From Malikia sp. (GTDB taxonomy: Bacteria; Pseudomonadota; Gammaproteobacteria; Burkholderiales; Burkholderiaceae_C), in contig NZ_JAQTZS010000003.1 of assembly GCF_028687635.1 (NCBI RefSeq), positions 62,001 through 126,000 of the forward strand: a stretch of 64,000 nt of DNA, written 5' to 3'. Position 1 is the stretch's first letter. Each line of letters begins with the position of its first letter. Under the pieces are notes generated by a model. That model saw only the letters and a program-made list of their open reading frames with translations, was not told where the DNA came from and did no database searches. Of the stretch, positions 1-8,321 are shown in pieces. Position numbers and translations under genes: made by a program.

Positions 1-775
1 GCAGCGCCGCGCGATGCAGCGCGCTGGTGCGCGCCTCGGGGCAAAGCAGATAGGCGGTGCCGACCTGGATCCCAGCCGCGCCCAGCGCCCGCGCCGCCGC
101 GACCCCGGCCGCGTCCGCGATGCCGCCGGCCGCGATCACCGGCAGCTCGACCGCGCGCACGACCTGCGGCAGCAGCGCGAAGGTGCCGAGCTGGGTCGTG
201 AGGTCATCACCCAGGAAGATGCCACGGTGGCCGCCCGCCTCCAGCCCTTGCGCGATGATGGCGTCGGCGCCATGGGCCTGCAGCCATTGCGCCTCCTCGA
301 CCGTGGTGGCGCTGGTCAGCACCCGGGAGCCCCAGGACTTGACGCGCGCCAGCAGCTCCGGCGCCGGCAGGCCGAAGTGAAAGCTGACGACGGGCGGGCG
401 GAACGGCTCGACCCAATCGGCCACCGCCGCGTCGAAGGGCGCGCGCGCCGCGACCGCCCGCCCCTCGGGCGCGGGCAGTCCGGCCTCGGCGCAGAGCGGA
501 GCCAGCGCCGCGCGCCATTGCGCTTCGCGCTGCGCATCGGCCTGCGGCGGCTGGTGGCAGAAGAAGTTGACGCTCCAGGGCCCTCGTGCCTCGCGGCGCA
601 GGACTTCGAGCTCGGCGCGCAGTTGCGCCGGACTCAGCGTCGCGGCCGGCAGCGAGCCCAGCCCGCCGGCGTTCGTCACGGCCAGCGCCAGCGCGCTGTC
701 CTGTGAACCCGCCATCGGCGCCTGGATCACGGGCAGGCGCAGGCCGAGCAGATCTTGCAGAGTGGATTTCGACAT
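1..775 (-). CDS. Nitronate monooxygenase (2-nitropropane dioxygenase family), 3' end outside window
   Basis: FMN-dependent oxidase of the NMO family, which oxidises alkyl nitronates. Reading the minus strand from ATG 775 gives an open frame of 258 codons to the window edge with no stop, so the C-terminus is missing. Visible family features are the N-terminal QAPMAG and AGGLGS segments, the GLEAGGHRG flavin phosphate loop, and IAAGGIADAAGVAAA followed by GTAYLLCPEA near the edge. The start is the first ATG after the short divergent intergenic region with folA (776-846). Several overlapping frames look long because of high GC, but only this one carries the family motifs. Substrate specificity cannot be read from the sequence. 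Confidence 0.88.
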   Translation of the reverse strand, partial: MSKSTLQDLLGLRLPVIQAPMAGSQDSALALAVTNAGGLGSLPAATLSPAQLRAELEVLRREARGPWSVNFFCHQPPQADAQREAQWRAALAPLCAEAGLPAPEGRAVAARAPFDAAVADWVEPFRPPVVSFHFGLPAPELLARVKSWGSRVLTSATTVEEAQWLQAHGADAIIAQGLEAGGHRGIFLGDDLTTQLGTFALLPQVVRAVELPVIAAGGIADAAGVAAARALGAAGIQVGTAYLLCPEARTSALHRAAL

Positions 776-846
776 GACGTGATGCTAGCGCGTTCAGGAC
801 CGCGCCAGGCTTACCGCGCGCGCAAGCTCCATGGGACAATCGATTC

Positions 847-1353
847 ATGCGACTGAACCTGATTTACGCCCGCGCCGCCAACGGCGTCATCGGCAAGGAC
901 AACGCCATGCCCTGGCACCTGCCGGAAGACCTCGCCCATTTCAGGCGCCACACGCAAGGCTGCCCGGTCATCATGGGCCGCAGGACCTGGGAATCGCTGC
1001 CGGCCAGGTTCCGCCCGCTGCCGGGACGGCTCAACATCGTGCTGACGCGCGACGCCACCACCGCCGCGCAACTGCAAGCCGAGGGCGCGCTGGCGCTGGC
1101 CAGCCTGCAAGCGGCGCTCGCGCATTGCGCCGCGCTGCCCGCGCCGCCGGCCGAGCTCTGGGTCATGGGCGGCGCGCAGATCTACGCGCAAGCCTTGCCG
1201 CTGGCGCGGCGCGTCGTCGTCACCGAGATCGCGCGCGACTACGAGGGCGACGCCCACGCGCCGGAGCTGGGTCCCGAGTGGCGCCAGACCGCGCGCGAGT
1301 CGCATGTCGCGGCCAGCGGCCTGGCCTACGACTTCGCGAGCTACGAGCGCTGA
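847..1353 (+). CDS. folA: Dihydrofolate reductase
   Basis: NADPH-dependent reduction of dihydrofolate to tetrahydrofolate in the cytoplasm. The protein is 168 aa, the normal length for bacterial chromosomal DHFR. The N-terminus LIYARAANGVIGKDNAMPWHLPEDL carries the usual Met20-loop and substrate-pocket residues. It continues with IMGRRTWESL (NADPH site), LPGRLNIVLTR, and WVMGGAQIYAQALPLA for the second nucleotide-binding loop. It is divergent from the nitronate monooxygenase gene and convergent with the chemotaxis receptor gene, with only 22 bp between stop codons. Confidence 0.95.
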   Translation: MRLNLIYARAANGVIGKDNAMPWHLPEDLAHFRRHTQGCPVIMGRRTWESLPARFRPLPGRLNIVLTRDATTAAQLQAEGALALASLQAALAHCAALPAPPAELWVMGGAQIYAQALPLARRVVVTEIARDYEGDAHAPELGPEWRQTARESHVAASGLAYDFASYER

Positions 1354-1375
1354 ACCGGCCGAACCGGGGTCGGTC

Positions 1376-3364
1376 TCAGGTGCCCGACAACCCGATTCGA
1401 CCGGCGGAGCCCGGCGGGGCAGCGCGCTGCTCGCCGAGCTGGAATTGCCGCACCGCGAGCGCGAGCTGTTCGGCCTGCTCGCCCAGACTCCTGGCGGCGG
1501 CGGTGGACTGTTCCACCAGCGCGGCGTTCTGCTGCGTCATCTGGTCGAGATGGGTCATCGCGCCGTTGACCTGACTGATGCCCGCGCTCTGCTCGACGGC
1601 AGCGCTCGAGATCTCGCCAATGATGCCGCTGACGCGCTGGACCGAATTGACGATTTCGCCCATGGTCAGACCCGCGTCGCTCACCAGGCGCGAACCGCCG
1701 TCGACCTTCTCGACGCTGCTGCCGATCAACAGCTTGATCTCGCGCGCGGCGGTGGCGCTGCGCCCGGCCAGGCTTCGGACCTCGGAGGCCACCACGGCGA
1801 AACCCCGACCGGACTCACCGGCGCGCGCCGCCTCGACCGCGGCGTTGAGCGCGAGGATGTTGGTCTGGAAAGCGATGCCATCGATCACGCCGATGATGTC
1901 GCTGATCTGGCGCGAGCTGGCGTTGATCTCGTCCATGGTGCTGACCACCTGGTGGACCACGGCGCCACCGCGCGCCGCCACTTCGGCCGCCGCGGTCGCC
2001 ATCTGGTTGGCCTGGCGGGCCGAATCGGCCGAATGCCGCACGGTCTCGGTCAACTCGCCCAGGCTCGACGCGGTCTGCTGCAGGTCGTCGGCGGTCCGCT
2101 CGGTGCGGTGGCTCAGGTCCTGGTTGCCGGTGGCGATCTGGTTGCTGGCCGTGGTGATCGAATCGACCGCGTCGCGTATGCCCGACAGCGTCTGGGTCAG
2201 CTGCTGGCGCATGACCTCGACCACCCGGATCAGGGCGCCGATTTCGTCGCGCTGCTGGCTTTGCATCGGACGGGTCAGATCACCCTGGGCCACGGCGTTG
2301 ACCGCCAGACTGAGCTGCGCCAGGGGGAGCGCGACCCAGCGCCGGATCAGCCAGAACAGCCCGACGCCCAGCACCAGCGCGCCACCGCCCAACAAGACCC
2401 AGAGCATGGCCATGGCGCCCCAGTGCCGCTGCATGGCCTCGGCCTCGGACAGGTCGGCCACCACCCACCAGCCGGTGGCCGGGTTGCGCTGCATCTGCAG
2501 CAAGCGGCCGGTGGACTTGCCGTCGAGCAGCGAGGTCGCGCCCCGGATCACGCCATCGGGCGCGTCGCGCAGCGAGGCCAGCAAGGCCGCCGCGCCGGGC
2601 AGCAGATCGGCGACCTGGCCGCCCTTGGCGCTCGGATGGATCACGAAGCTGGCCTCGGCCAGGTCCTTCTTGGGATCGATCACCAGCAGACCGCCGGTCT
2701 CGAAGAAGCGGGTCTCGAGCACGGTCTTTTCCGTCGCCGCCTCGAACGCCGTCATGTCGAAGCCGATGAAGAGCGCGCCCATCGGCTGGCCGTCCGCGCC
2801 CTGGATCGGCTCGTAGTGCGTCATGTAGGGCTTGCCGAACAGGACGGCACGCCCGGTATAGGACTTGCCCTGCAGCAGCAGGGCATGGGCCGGATGGCTG
2901 TGCACCAGCACCGTGCCGACCGCGCGCTCGCCCTGAGCGTTCTTGAGCGAGGTGGTGATGCGCAGGAAATCGTCGCCCCGGCGGCCGAACACGGTCGCCA
3001 CCCCGCCGGTGACCTGCTGGAAATCGTCCACCGCCGTGAAATCGTTGCTCAGCGAGCGCCCGGCGTGGCGCAGGTCGCCGGTCTGGGCGTCTTGCGCGAA
3101 GTCGGACCCGAAGGCCTGCTTGAACACCATGAACGAGCGCTGAGCCAAACCACGCGAGGTCAGATCCATCGTCTCGATGGTCTCGACCTTGCCCTGGGTC
3201 TGGGCACTGATCCAGCGCACGATGTTCTGGCGCTCGTTGTCGGTGACCATGAAGCTGACCAGCAGGCTGATGACCAGCAGCACGCAGGACATGCCGACGC
3301 CACCGATCACGGACACCTTGCGGGCGATCGAACCGCCACCCGCCTCAAGACCAGAGTGGGTCAT
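1376..3364 (-). CDS. Methyl-accepting chemotaxis protein with periplasmic Cache-type sensor
   Basis: Inner-membrane chemoreceptor, 662 aa. Visible order: a first membrane segment at about residues 17-40, a long periplasmic part resembling a single Cache fold (GRRGDDFLRITTSL, then GKPYMTHYEPI), a second membrane segment at about 318-340, a HAMP linker (RRWVALPLAQLSLAV), and the cytoplasmic coiled-coil signalling domain with the conserved hairpin tip containing IDGIAFQTNILALNAAVEAA. The ATG overlaps the nadC stop as ATGA, so translation is probably coupled to nadC. There is no C-terminal CheR-binding pentapeptide; the end is GRIGLSGT. The ligand is unknown; the nadC coupling is a hint only. Confidence 0.93.
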   Translation of the reverse strand: MTHSGLEAGGGSIARKVSVIGGVGMSCVLLVISLLVSFMVTDNERQNIVRWISAQTQGKVETIETMDLTSRGLAQRSFMVFKQAFGSDFAQDAQTGDLRHAGRSLSNDFTAVDDFQQVTGGVATVFGRRGDDFLRITTSLKNAQGERAVGTVLVHSHPAHALLLQGKSYTGRAVLFGKPYMTHYEPIQGADGQPMGALFIGFDMTAFEAATEKTVLETRFFETGGLLVIDPKKDLAEASFVIHPSAKGGQVADLLPGAAALLASLRDAPDGVIRGATSLLDGKSTGRLLQMQRNPATGWWVVADLSEAEAMQRHWGAMAMLWVLLGGGALVLGVGLFWLIRRWVALPLAQLSLAVNAVAQGDLTRPMQSQQRDEIGALIRVVEVMRQQLTQTLSGIRDAVDSITTASNQIATGNQDLSHRTERTADDLQQTASSLGELTETVRHSADSARQANQMATAAAEVAARGGAVVHQVVSTMDEINASSRQISDIIGVIDGIAFQTNILALNAAVEAARAGESGRGFAVVASEVRSLAGRSATAAREIKLLIGSSVEKVDGGSRLVSDAGLTMGEIVNSVQRVSGIIGEISSAAVEQSAGISQVNGAMTHLDQMTQQNAALVEQSTAAARSLGEQAEQLALAVRQFQLGEQRAAPPGSAGRIGLSGT

Positions 3365-4230
3365 GCAGGCAGCACCCGCTCGACCGGCTTGTCCTGGAAG
3401 CGCATCGAGAAGTCGACCGCCTGCACGTCCTTGATCAGCGCGCCGACCGAGATCCGGTCGACCCCCGTTGCGGCCAGCTGGCGCAGGTTGTCAAAGGTCA
3501 CGCCGCCCGAGATCTCCAGGCTGATGCGCCCGCCGGCCAGCGCCACCGCTTGTTTCAGCGTGTCGAGGTCCATGTTGTCGAGCAGCACCATCTTGACGCC
3601 AGCATCGAGCGCTTCCTGCAACTGCTTCAAGGTCTCGACCTCGACCTGGATGAAGCTGGCGCGGTCGGCGAAGGCCTCGGCCGCGCGCAGCGCGTTGGTG
3701 ATGCCGCCGGCCGCCGCGATGTGGTTTTCCTTGATCAGGATCGCGTCGTACAGGCCCATGCGGTGGTTCTTGCCGCCGCCACAGCGCACGGCGTACTTCT
3801 CGGCCACGCGCAGGCCGGGAATGGTCTTGCGGGTATCGAGGATGGCGGCGCGGGTGCCTGCGACTTCCTTGACGTACCTGGCGGTCTTGGTCGCGACCGC
3901 GCTGAGCGTCTGCATGAAGTTCAGGCAGCTGCGCTCGGCGGTCAGCAGGTCGCGCGCGCGGCCGGTGATCTCGACGATCTTCTGGCCCGGCTCGCAGCGG
4001 CCACCCTCGTCGACCAGCCAGTTCACCTGCGCGCCCGGCGCGAGCTGACGCAGCACCTCGTCGACCCAGGGCCGGCCGCAGATGACCGCCGCCTCGCGGC
4101 AGATGATGGTGGCGGTGACCATGCGCTCGGCCGGCACCAGCTGGGCGGTCAGGTCGCCGCTGCCGACATCCTCGGCCAGCGCGCGTTGTACATCGTCGGC
4201 CACCGTCGCGGCCAGGTCGTAGTTGCTCAT
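3361..4230 (-). CDS. nadC: Nicotinate-nucleotide pyrophosphorylase (carboxylating)
   Basis: Quinolinate phosphoribosyltransferase: converts quinolinate and PRPP to nicotinate mononucleotide in de novo NAD synthesis. From ATG 4230 the product is 289 aa, the usual length. Key segments: EDVGSGDLTAQLVP at the N-terminus, TAERSCLNFMQTLSAVAT, TRKTIPGLRVAEKYAVRCGGGKNHRMGL (active-site Arg, Lys and His cluster), and VEVETL with VLLDNMDL near the C-terminal barrel. AAGGAA lies about 8 bases before this ATG. An upstream in-frame extension exists but has no family similarity and covers the divergent promoter region. The downstream chemoreceptor gene overlaps the stop by four bases. Confidence 0.95.
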   Translation of the reverse strand: MSNYDLAATVADDVQRALAEDVGSGDLTAQLVPAERMVTATIICREAAVICGRPWVDEVLRQLAPGAQVNWLVDEGGRCEPGQKIVEITGRARDLLTAERSCLNFMQTLSAVATKTARYVKEVAGTRAAILDTRKTIPGLRVAEKYAVRCGGGKNHRMGLYDAILIKENHIAAAGGITNALRAAEAFADRASFIQVEVETLKQLQEALDAGVKMVLLDNMDLDTLKQAVALAGGRISLEISGGVTFDNLRQLAATGVDRISVGALIKDVQAVDFSMRFQDKPVERVLPA

Positions 4231-4359
4231 GTGTGGGTTCCTTGTGCGCGGCCGCCTGCGCGACAAGCCGCTGAAGGGCATGATGATACGCCGAGCCCGG
4301 CAGGCGTTCAGGCCCGCCCGCCCCCGCCCTGCGCTGATCATCCTGCGAAAATCATTGCC

Positions 4360-4581
4360 ATGAAATTCGGATTCCTTCGGTTCTGGCGGCTCGGCCCCAA
4401 GAGCGAGCTGCCACCTGAAATCGCGCAAGCCCGCGCGCTGGTGCAGGCGGTCGACCGTGGCGGCTTGCCGCTCAACCCGGCCAAGGTGAATGCCATCGCG
4501 CGCGCGCTGGGGCTGGAGGTGTCCCGCCACGCGCCGGTCGAGCAGACCGTGGAGCGGATCCGCGCCTGCCTGCTGCGCTGA
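4360..4581 (+). CDS. Small hypothetical protein, 73 aa
   Basis: Short reading frame MKFGFLRFWRLGPKSELP... with a basic, aromatic N-terminus and two amphipathic helices. It contains LPLNPAKVNAIARALGLEV followed by a likely partner helix ending RIRACLLR, so a small helical fold is likely. It is divergent from nadC and 61 bases ahead of xth in the same direction. I do not recognise a characterised family. Codon use fits the genome, which supports real coding. A longer in-frame extension reaching back into nadC is antisense shadow and was not used. Confidence 0.6.
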   Translation: MKFGFLRFWRLGPKSELPPEIAQARALVQAVDRGGLPLNPAKVNAIARALGLEVSRHAPVEQTVERIRACLLR

Positions 4582-4642
4582 GCAGCGGCCACGGATCGCC
4601 AGCCACCCCAACCCATCATCAATCCTGAAAGAATTCCCGACC

Positions 4643-5422
4643 ATGCGACTCGCCACCTGGAACGTCAACTCCCTGAGCGTGCGCCTGCCCCAGGTGCTCG
4701 ACTGGCTGGCCGACCATCCCGTCGACCTGCTCGCGCTGCAGGAGCTCAAGCTGACCGACGACAAGTTCCCGCTGGATGCCTTCGCGCAGGCCGGCTACCA
4801 GGCGGCCTGGTTCGGCCAGAAGACCTACAACGGCGTCGCGCTGATCGCGCGCGGCGAGCCGCGTGACATCGTGCGCAACATTCCCGGCCATGCCGACGAG
4901 CAGTCGCGCGTGATCGCCGCCACGCTCGACACGCCGCAAGGCCCGCTGCGCGTGGTCAATGGCTACTTCGTCAACGGCCAGGACCCCGAGAGCGAGAAGT
5001 TCGGCTACAAGATGCAGTGGCTGGACGCGCTGCGCGCATGGCTGCGCGGCGAGATGGCGCGACACCCCCGGCTGGTGCTGCTGGGCGACTTCAACATCGC
5101 CCCCGAGGACCGCGACAGCCATGACCCCGAGGGGCTGCGCGAAACCATCCACCACACGACGGCCGAACGCCAGCAGTTCCGCGCGCTGCTGGAGCTCGGC
5201 CTGACCGACGCCTACCGGCTGTTCGAACAGCCACCCAGGAGCTATTCCTGGTGGGACTATCGCATGCTGGGCTTCCAGAAGAACCGTGGTCTGCGCATCG
5301 ACCATGTGCTGGTGAGCGACGCGCTCAAGGCGCGGGTCAGCGCCTGCACCATCGACCGCGCGCCGCGCAAGTGGCCCAAGCCGAGCGACCACGCGCCGGT
5401 GGTTGTCACGCTGGACCTTTGA
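4643..5422 (+). CDS. xth: Exodeoxyribonuclease III
   Basis: Mg-dependent AP endonuclease and 3'-5' exonuclease of base excision repair, 259 aa from ATG 4643. Exonuclease-endonuclease-phosphatase fold motifs are present in order: ATWNVNSLSVRLPQVLDWL, LLALQELKLTDDKFP (catalytic Glu), NGVALIAR, VVNGYFVNGQ, LLGDFNIAPEDRD (Asp and Asn), YSWWDYR, and GLRIDHVLVS with a terminal KPSDHAPVVV (catalytic Asp-His). GAAAGAA precedes the start. A longer upstream extension in the same frame has no similarity to the family. The stop is followed within three bases by a palindromic repeat that could also serve as a terminator. Confidence 0.94.
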   Translation: MRLATWNVNSLSVRLPQVLDWLADHPVDLLALQELKLTDDKFPLDAFAQAGYQAAWFGQKTYNGVALIARGEPRDIVRNIPGHADEQSRVIAATLDTPQGPLRVVNGYFVNGQDPESEKFGYKMQWLDALRAWLRGEMARHPRLVLLGDFNIAPEDRDSHDPEGLRETIHHTTAERQQFRALLELGLTDAYRLFEQPPRSYSWWDYRMLGFQKNRGLRIDHVLVSDALKARVSACTIDRAPRKWPKPSDHAPVVVTLDL

Positions 5423-5424
5423 GT

Positions 5425-5511
5425 GATCAGGGCTGACCCAAGCCCGCCAGAGCCTCATCCGTCCGCTGCGCGGCCGGCAAATCGGCCGTCAGGCTCGGGT
5501 CAGCCCTGATC
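5425..5511. repeat. Palindromic intergenic repeat, copy 1
   Basis: 87-bp element with perfect 15-bp inverted arms: GATCAGGGCTGACCC at 5425-5439 and its complement at 5497-5511. The inner core at 5452-5486 starts GCCTCATCCGTCCGCTGCGC and ends GGCAAATCGGC. The same core is found at 8347-8381 and, inverted, at 8515-8549. It sits three bases after the xth stop and just before the IscB element. Confidence 0.85.
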
Positions 5512-5554
5512 TGTGAAGACAGTCTGGAAACGGGCATACTTGGGCGTTTCTGGC

Positions 5555-5853
5555 TCTAGAGTCAACTACCCCGCCCTGAAGGGCGGAGCTTGGTGGGAGA
5601 AATCTCTTCAAGCCAGGTTGACCAGGGAAAGCGGTAGCCAACCCGCTACGTTCATGACAGGTCGTTGCGACGCACCAGCCCATGCTTCCTCAGTGGGCTG
5701 CCCTGCAAGGCTGGGATCAGGCGGGCGAAAGGTAAAGCGCCGAAGGTCCTGGCCGCCGTGCCTTGCAGCACGGGAGCCGGTGATGGACATTCCCGAGGGG
5801 AGCCCTGTCGCCAGACAGGCGTCACCAGGCCCGTAAGGGCGGAAAGGTTTTGT
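5555..5853 (+). ncRNA. Candidate omega-RNA (HEARO-type) of the IscB element
   Basis: About 300 non-coding bases directly upstream of iscB. Visible pairings: GTCAAC 5561-5566 with GTTGAC 5617-5622, enclosing the CCCGCCCTGAAGGGCGG hairpin; GTAGC with GCTAC around 5635-5650; further GC stems; and a CGTAAGGGCGGAAAGG tail ending at the iscB start. IscB nucleases are known to use a structured RNA encoded immediately 5' of the ORF, with the guide at its 5' end. By that rule the guide would be encoded around 5535-5558, in the left flank. Exact ends are not visible. Confidence 0.7.
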
Positions 5854-7239
5854 GTGTCAGTGTTCGTATTGGATCGTCGGGGGCAACCCCTGATGCCGTG
5901 CAGCGAAAAGCGGGCCAGGCTGCTGCTGGAGCGCGGCAGGGCTCGCCTTCACCGCGTCGTCCCCTTCGTCATTCGTCTCATCGACCGTGAAGCGGACCGC
6001 TGCACCTTGCAGCCGTTGCGCGTCAAACTCGATCCGGGCAGCCGCACCACGGGGCTGGCCCTGATGCGCGAGACCGAATCGGTCGAGCCCGACACCGGCG
6101 AAGTCCTCCCCGGCGCTGCCGTGCTGCAGCTGCTCGAACTCGCGCATCGGGGTCATGCCATCTCCGACGCCCTCACGGCTCGTCGCGCCATGCGCCGCCG
6201 CCGCCGTGGCCACCTGCGCCACCGTGCCCCACGATTCCTCAACCGCCGCAGGGCCAAGGGCTGGCTGCCGCCCAGCCTGCAACACCGCGTCCACACCAGC
6301 CTGGCCTGGGTCCAGCGGCTCCAGCGCTGGGCACCCGTCACCGCCCTGTCGAGCGAACTCGTGCGGTTCGACCTGCAGGCCATCCAGAACCCCGAAATAG
6401 CCGGCGTCGAGTATCAGCAAGGCACGCTCGCCGGCTACGAAACCCGGGAATACCTGCTCGAAAAGTGGGACCGCACTTGCGCCTACTGCGGTGCCCAGAA
6501 CGTACCGCTGCAAATCGAGCACATCCAGCCTCGCGCCCGGGGCGGCTCCGACCGCGTGAGCAACCTCACGCTGGCCTGTGCCTGCTGCAACCAGAAGAAG
6601 GGCGCCCAGCCGATCGAAGCGTTTTTGGCAAAAGACCCGCAGCGCCTGCGCCGACTCCTGGCGCAAGCCCAGCGCCCCCTGAAGGATGCCGCCGCCGTCA
6701 ACGCCACCCGCTGGGCACTGGCCCAAGCCCTGAAAGCCACCGGTCTGCCCGTCGAACTGGCCTCGGGCGGACGCACGAAGTTCAACCGCCAACAGCTTAA
6801 GATCCCCAAGACCCATGCGTTGGACGCAGTATGCGTGGGCGAGGTCAATGCGGTCACGGGTTGGCGCCGGCCCACGCTGGTCGTCAAGTGCACCGGACGC
6901 GGCAGCTACCAGCGCACCCGACTCAACCAGTTCGGTTTCCCCCGTGGCTACCTGATGCGCACCAAGCGCGTCCAAGGCTTCGGTACCGGCGATCGGGTCC
7001 AGGCCATCGTGCCCACTGGCAAGAAAGTCGGTCGCTACACCGGCCGGGTCGCCGTCAGGGCTACCGGCAGCTTCAACATCCAAACCGGCTCCGAAGTCGT
7101 CCAAGGCATCTCGCACCGCCATTGCCGCCTTATCCAGCGCAGCGACGGCTACGGCTACTTTCAACAACAGAGCTTGACGAGAAAGGAAGCGGGAGAGGGT
7201 CGCGCCAAGCGCACGATGCGCTCTGCCTCCCCGGCCTGA
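5854..7239 (+). CDS. iscB: IscB RNA-guided nuclease (RuvC/HNH), Cas9 ancestor family
   Basis: 461 aa from GTG 5854, which follows GGAAAGG by six bases. The N-terminus VFVLDRRGQPLMPCSEKRA carries the PLMP motif that defines IscB. RuvC-I is KLDPGSRTTGLAL (Asp about 60). An arginine-rich bridge helix follows at about 98-133 (RRAMRRRRRGHLRHRAPRF). RuvC-II is LSSELVRF (Glu about 168). The inserted HNH domain has CAYCG, QIEHIQPRARGG (His about 223), SNLTLAC and a second zinc pair CACC. RuvC-III is HALDAVCVGE (His 321, Asp 324). A C-terminal RNA- and TAM-interacting domain follows. All catalytic residues look intact. The stop codon lies in the loop of the right-end hairpin. The upstream in-frame extension covers the omega-RNA region and was rejected. 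Confidence 0.93.
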   Translation: MSVFVLDRRGQPLMPCSEKRARLLLERGRARLHRVVPFVIRLIDREADRCTLQPLRVKLDPGSRTTGLALMRETESVEPDTGEVLPGAAVLQLLELAHRGHAISDALTARRAMRRRRRGHLRHRAPRFLNRRRAKGWLPPSLQHRVHTSLAWVQRLQRWAPVTALSSELVRFDLQAIQNPEIAGVEYQQGTLAGYETREYLLEKWDRTCAYCGAQNVPLQIEHIQPRARGGSDRVSNLTLACACCNQKKGAQPIEAFLAKDPQRLRRLLAQAQRPLKDAAAVNATRWALAQALKATGLPVELASGGRTKFNRQQLKIPKTHALDAVCVGEVNAVTGWRRPTLVVKCTGRGSYQRTRLNQFGFPRGYLMRTKRVQGFGTGDRVQAIVPTGKKVGRYTGRVAVRATGSFNIQTGSEVVQGISHRHCRLIQRSDGYGYFQQQSLTRKEAGEGRAKRTMRSASPA

Positions 7240-7264
7240 AGGCCGAGGTTTCCCGCGCAATCTG

Positions 7265-8269
7265 ATGATCCAACGCCCCGCCACCTCCCGCCGCCGCTTT
7301 GCCTTGGGCCTGCTGGCATCGGTCGCCCTGTCTTCCGGCCTGGCCACGACCGCCGCGCAAGCCCAGGCAGCCTTCCCGAGCAAGCCGCTGAGCATCATCG
7401 TGCCGTTCGCCGCCGGTGGCGCGACCGACATCCTCGCGCGCATCATCGGCCAGGCGCTGTCGATCGAGATCGGCCAGTCGGTCATCATCGAAAACCGTCC
7501 GGGCGCGGGCGGCAACATCGGCGGCCAGCTCGCCGCGAAGGCCGCTCCCGATGGCCACACGCTGTTCATGGGCGCGGTCGGCACGCACGCGATCAACCCC
7601 AGCCTGTACAAGAAGATGCCCTACGACCCGATCAAGGACCTCGCGCCGCTGACCCGGGTCGCGAACGTGCCGAACCTGCTGGTCGCCAACCCGCAGCAGC
7701 CGTTCAAGACCGTGCCCGAGCTGATCGCCTATGCGAAGGCCAATCCGGGCAAGGTCAATTTCGGCTCCTCGGGCAACGGCACCTCGATCCACCTGTCGGG
7801 CGAGATGTTCAGCCACATGGCCAAGGTCGATATCGTCCATGTGCCCTACAAGGGCAGCGCGCCAGCGATGAACGACCTGCTCGGCAACCAGATCGCGATC
7901 ATGTTCGACAACATGCCTTCGGCGCTCCAGTATGTCCGCGCCGGCAAACTCAACGCGCTCGGGGTAACCTCCGCCAAGCGCTCGCCCGAACTGCCGAACG
8001 TGCCGACCATCGCCGAGGCGGGCGTGCCGGGCTACGAGGCCAGTTCCTGGTTCGGCCTGTTCGTGCCGGCCGCCACGCCGGCGCCGGTGCAGACCCGGCT
8101 GCACGCGGCGCTCGTCAAGGTGCTGGCTCGGCCCGACGTCAAGAAGCGCATGGCCGAACAGGGCGCCGAGGTCGTCAGCGAGAAGCCCGAGCAGTTCGCC
8201 GCGTTCATCCAGGCCGAGTCGCTCAAGTGGGGCAAGGTCGTGCGCGCGTCGGGCGCCACGCTGGACTGA
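7265..8269 (+). CDS. Bug-family tripartite tricarboxylate transporter substrate-binding protein
   Basis: 334-aa periplasmic binding protein of the TctC/Bug family, very abundant in Burkholderiales. A signal peptide is visible: basic RRR stretch, hydrophobic core FALGLLASVALSSGLA, and an AQA-type cleavage site near residue 34. Family hallmarks are PSKPLSIIVPFAAGGATD, IENRPGAGGNIGG, NFGSSGNGTSIHL, VPYKGSAPAMNDLLGNQI, NVPTIAEAGVPGYE. No tctA or tctB lies nearby, so it is an orphan, as most Bug genes are. The ATG begins right after the IscB element and has no convincing ribosome-binding site; the nearest GAGG is 17 bases upstream. Confidence 0.92.
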   Translation: MIQRPATSRRRFALGLLASVALSSGLATTAAQAQAAFPSKPLSIIVPFAAGGATDILARIIGQALSIEIGQSVIIENRPGAGGNIGGQLAAKAAPDGHTLFMGAVGTHAINPSLYKKMPYDPIKDLAPLTRVANVPNLLVANPQQPFKTVPELIAYAKANPGKVNFGSSGNGTSIHLSGEMFSHMAKVDIVHVPYKGSAPAMNDLLGNQIAIMFDNMPSALQYVRAGKLNALGVTSAKRSPELPNVPTIAEAGVPGYEASSWFGLFVPAATPAPVQTRLHAALVKVLARPDVKKRMAEQGAEVVSEKPEQFAAFIQAESLKWGKVVRASGATLD

Positions 8270-8321
8270 AGGCGCTGATCGCTCGGATGGATGAGCGGCC
8301 GAAAAATCGGCCTCTCTGATG

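Larger units (their letters stand above)
5555..7262 (+). mobile_element. IS200/IS605-superfamily IscB element without TnpA
   Basis: Unit of omega-RNA region plus iscB bounded by two similar hairpins with a CTGAAG loop: CCGCCCTGAAGGGCGG near 5570-5586 and CCGGCCTGAAGGCCGAGG at 7230-7247. This fits the subterminal hairpins of IS605-type elements. No Y1 transposase gene is present, so it is a non-autonomous copy that would need TnpA in trans or is domesticated. It lies between palindromic repeat copy 1 and the start codon of a Bug-family gene. Exact ends are inferred; the cleavage tetranucleotides cannot be fixed from one copy. Confidence 0.7.

Noticed and set aside
1304-4048. Plus-strand open frame of more than 900 codons across the chemoreceptor and nadC
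   Set aside because: It is antisense to two well-supported genes; its product is His/Gly/Arg-rich without any family motif, as expected from high-GC shadow frames.
5857-7611. Long minus-strand frame over iscB
   Set aside because: The plus strand carries all RuvC and HNH motifs of IscB; the minus translation is compositionally odd and motif-free.
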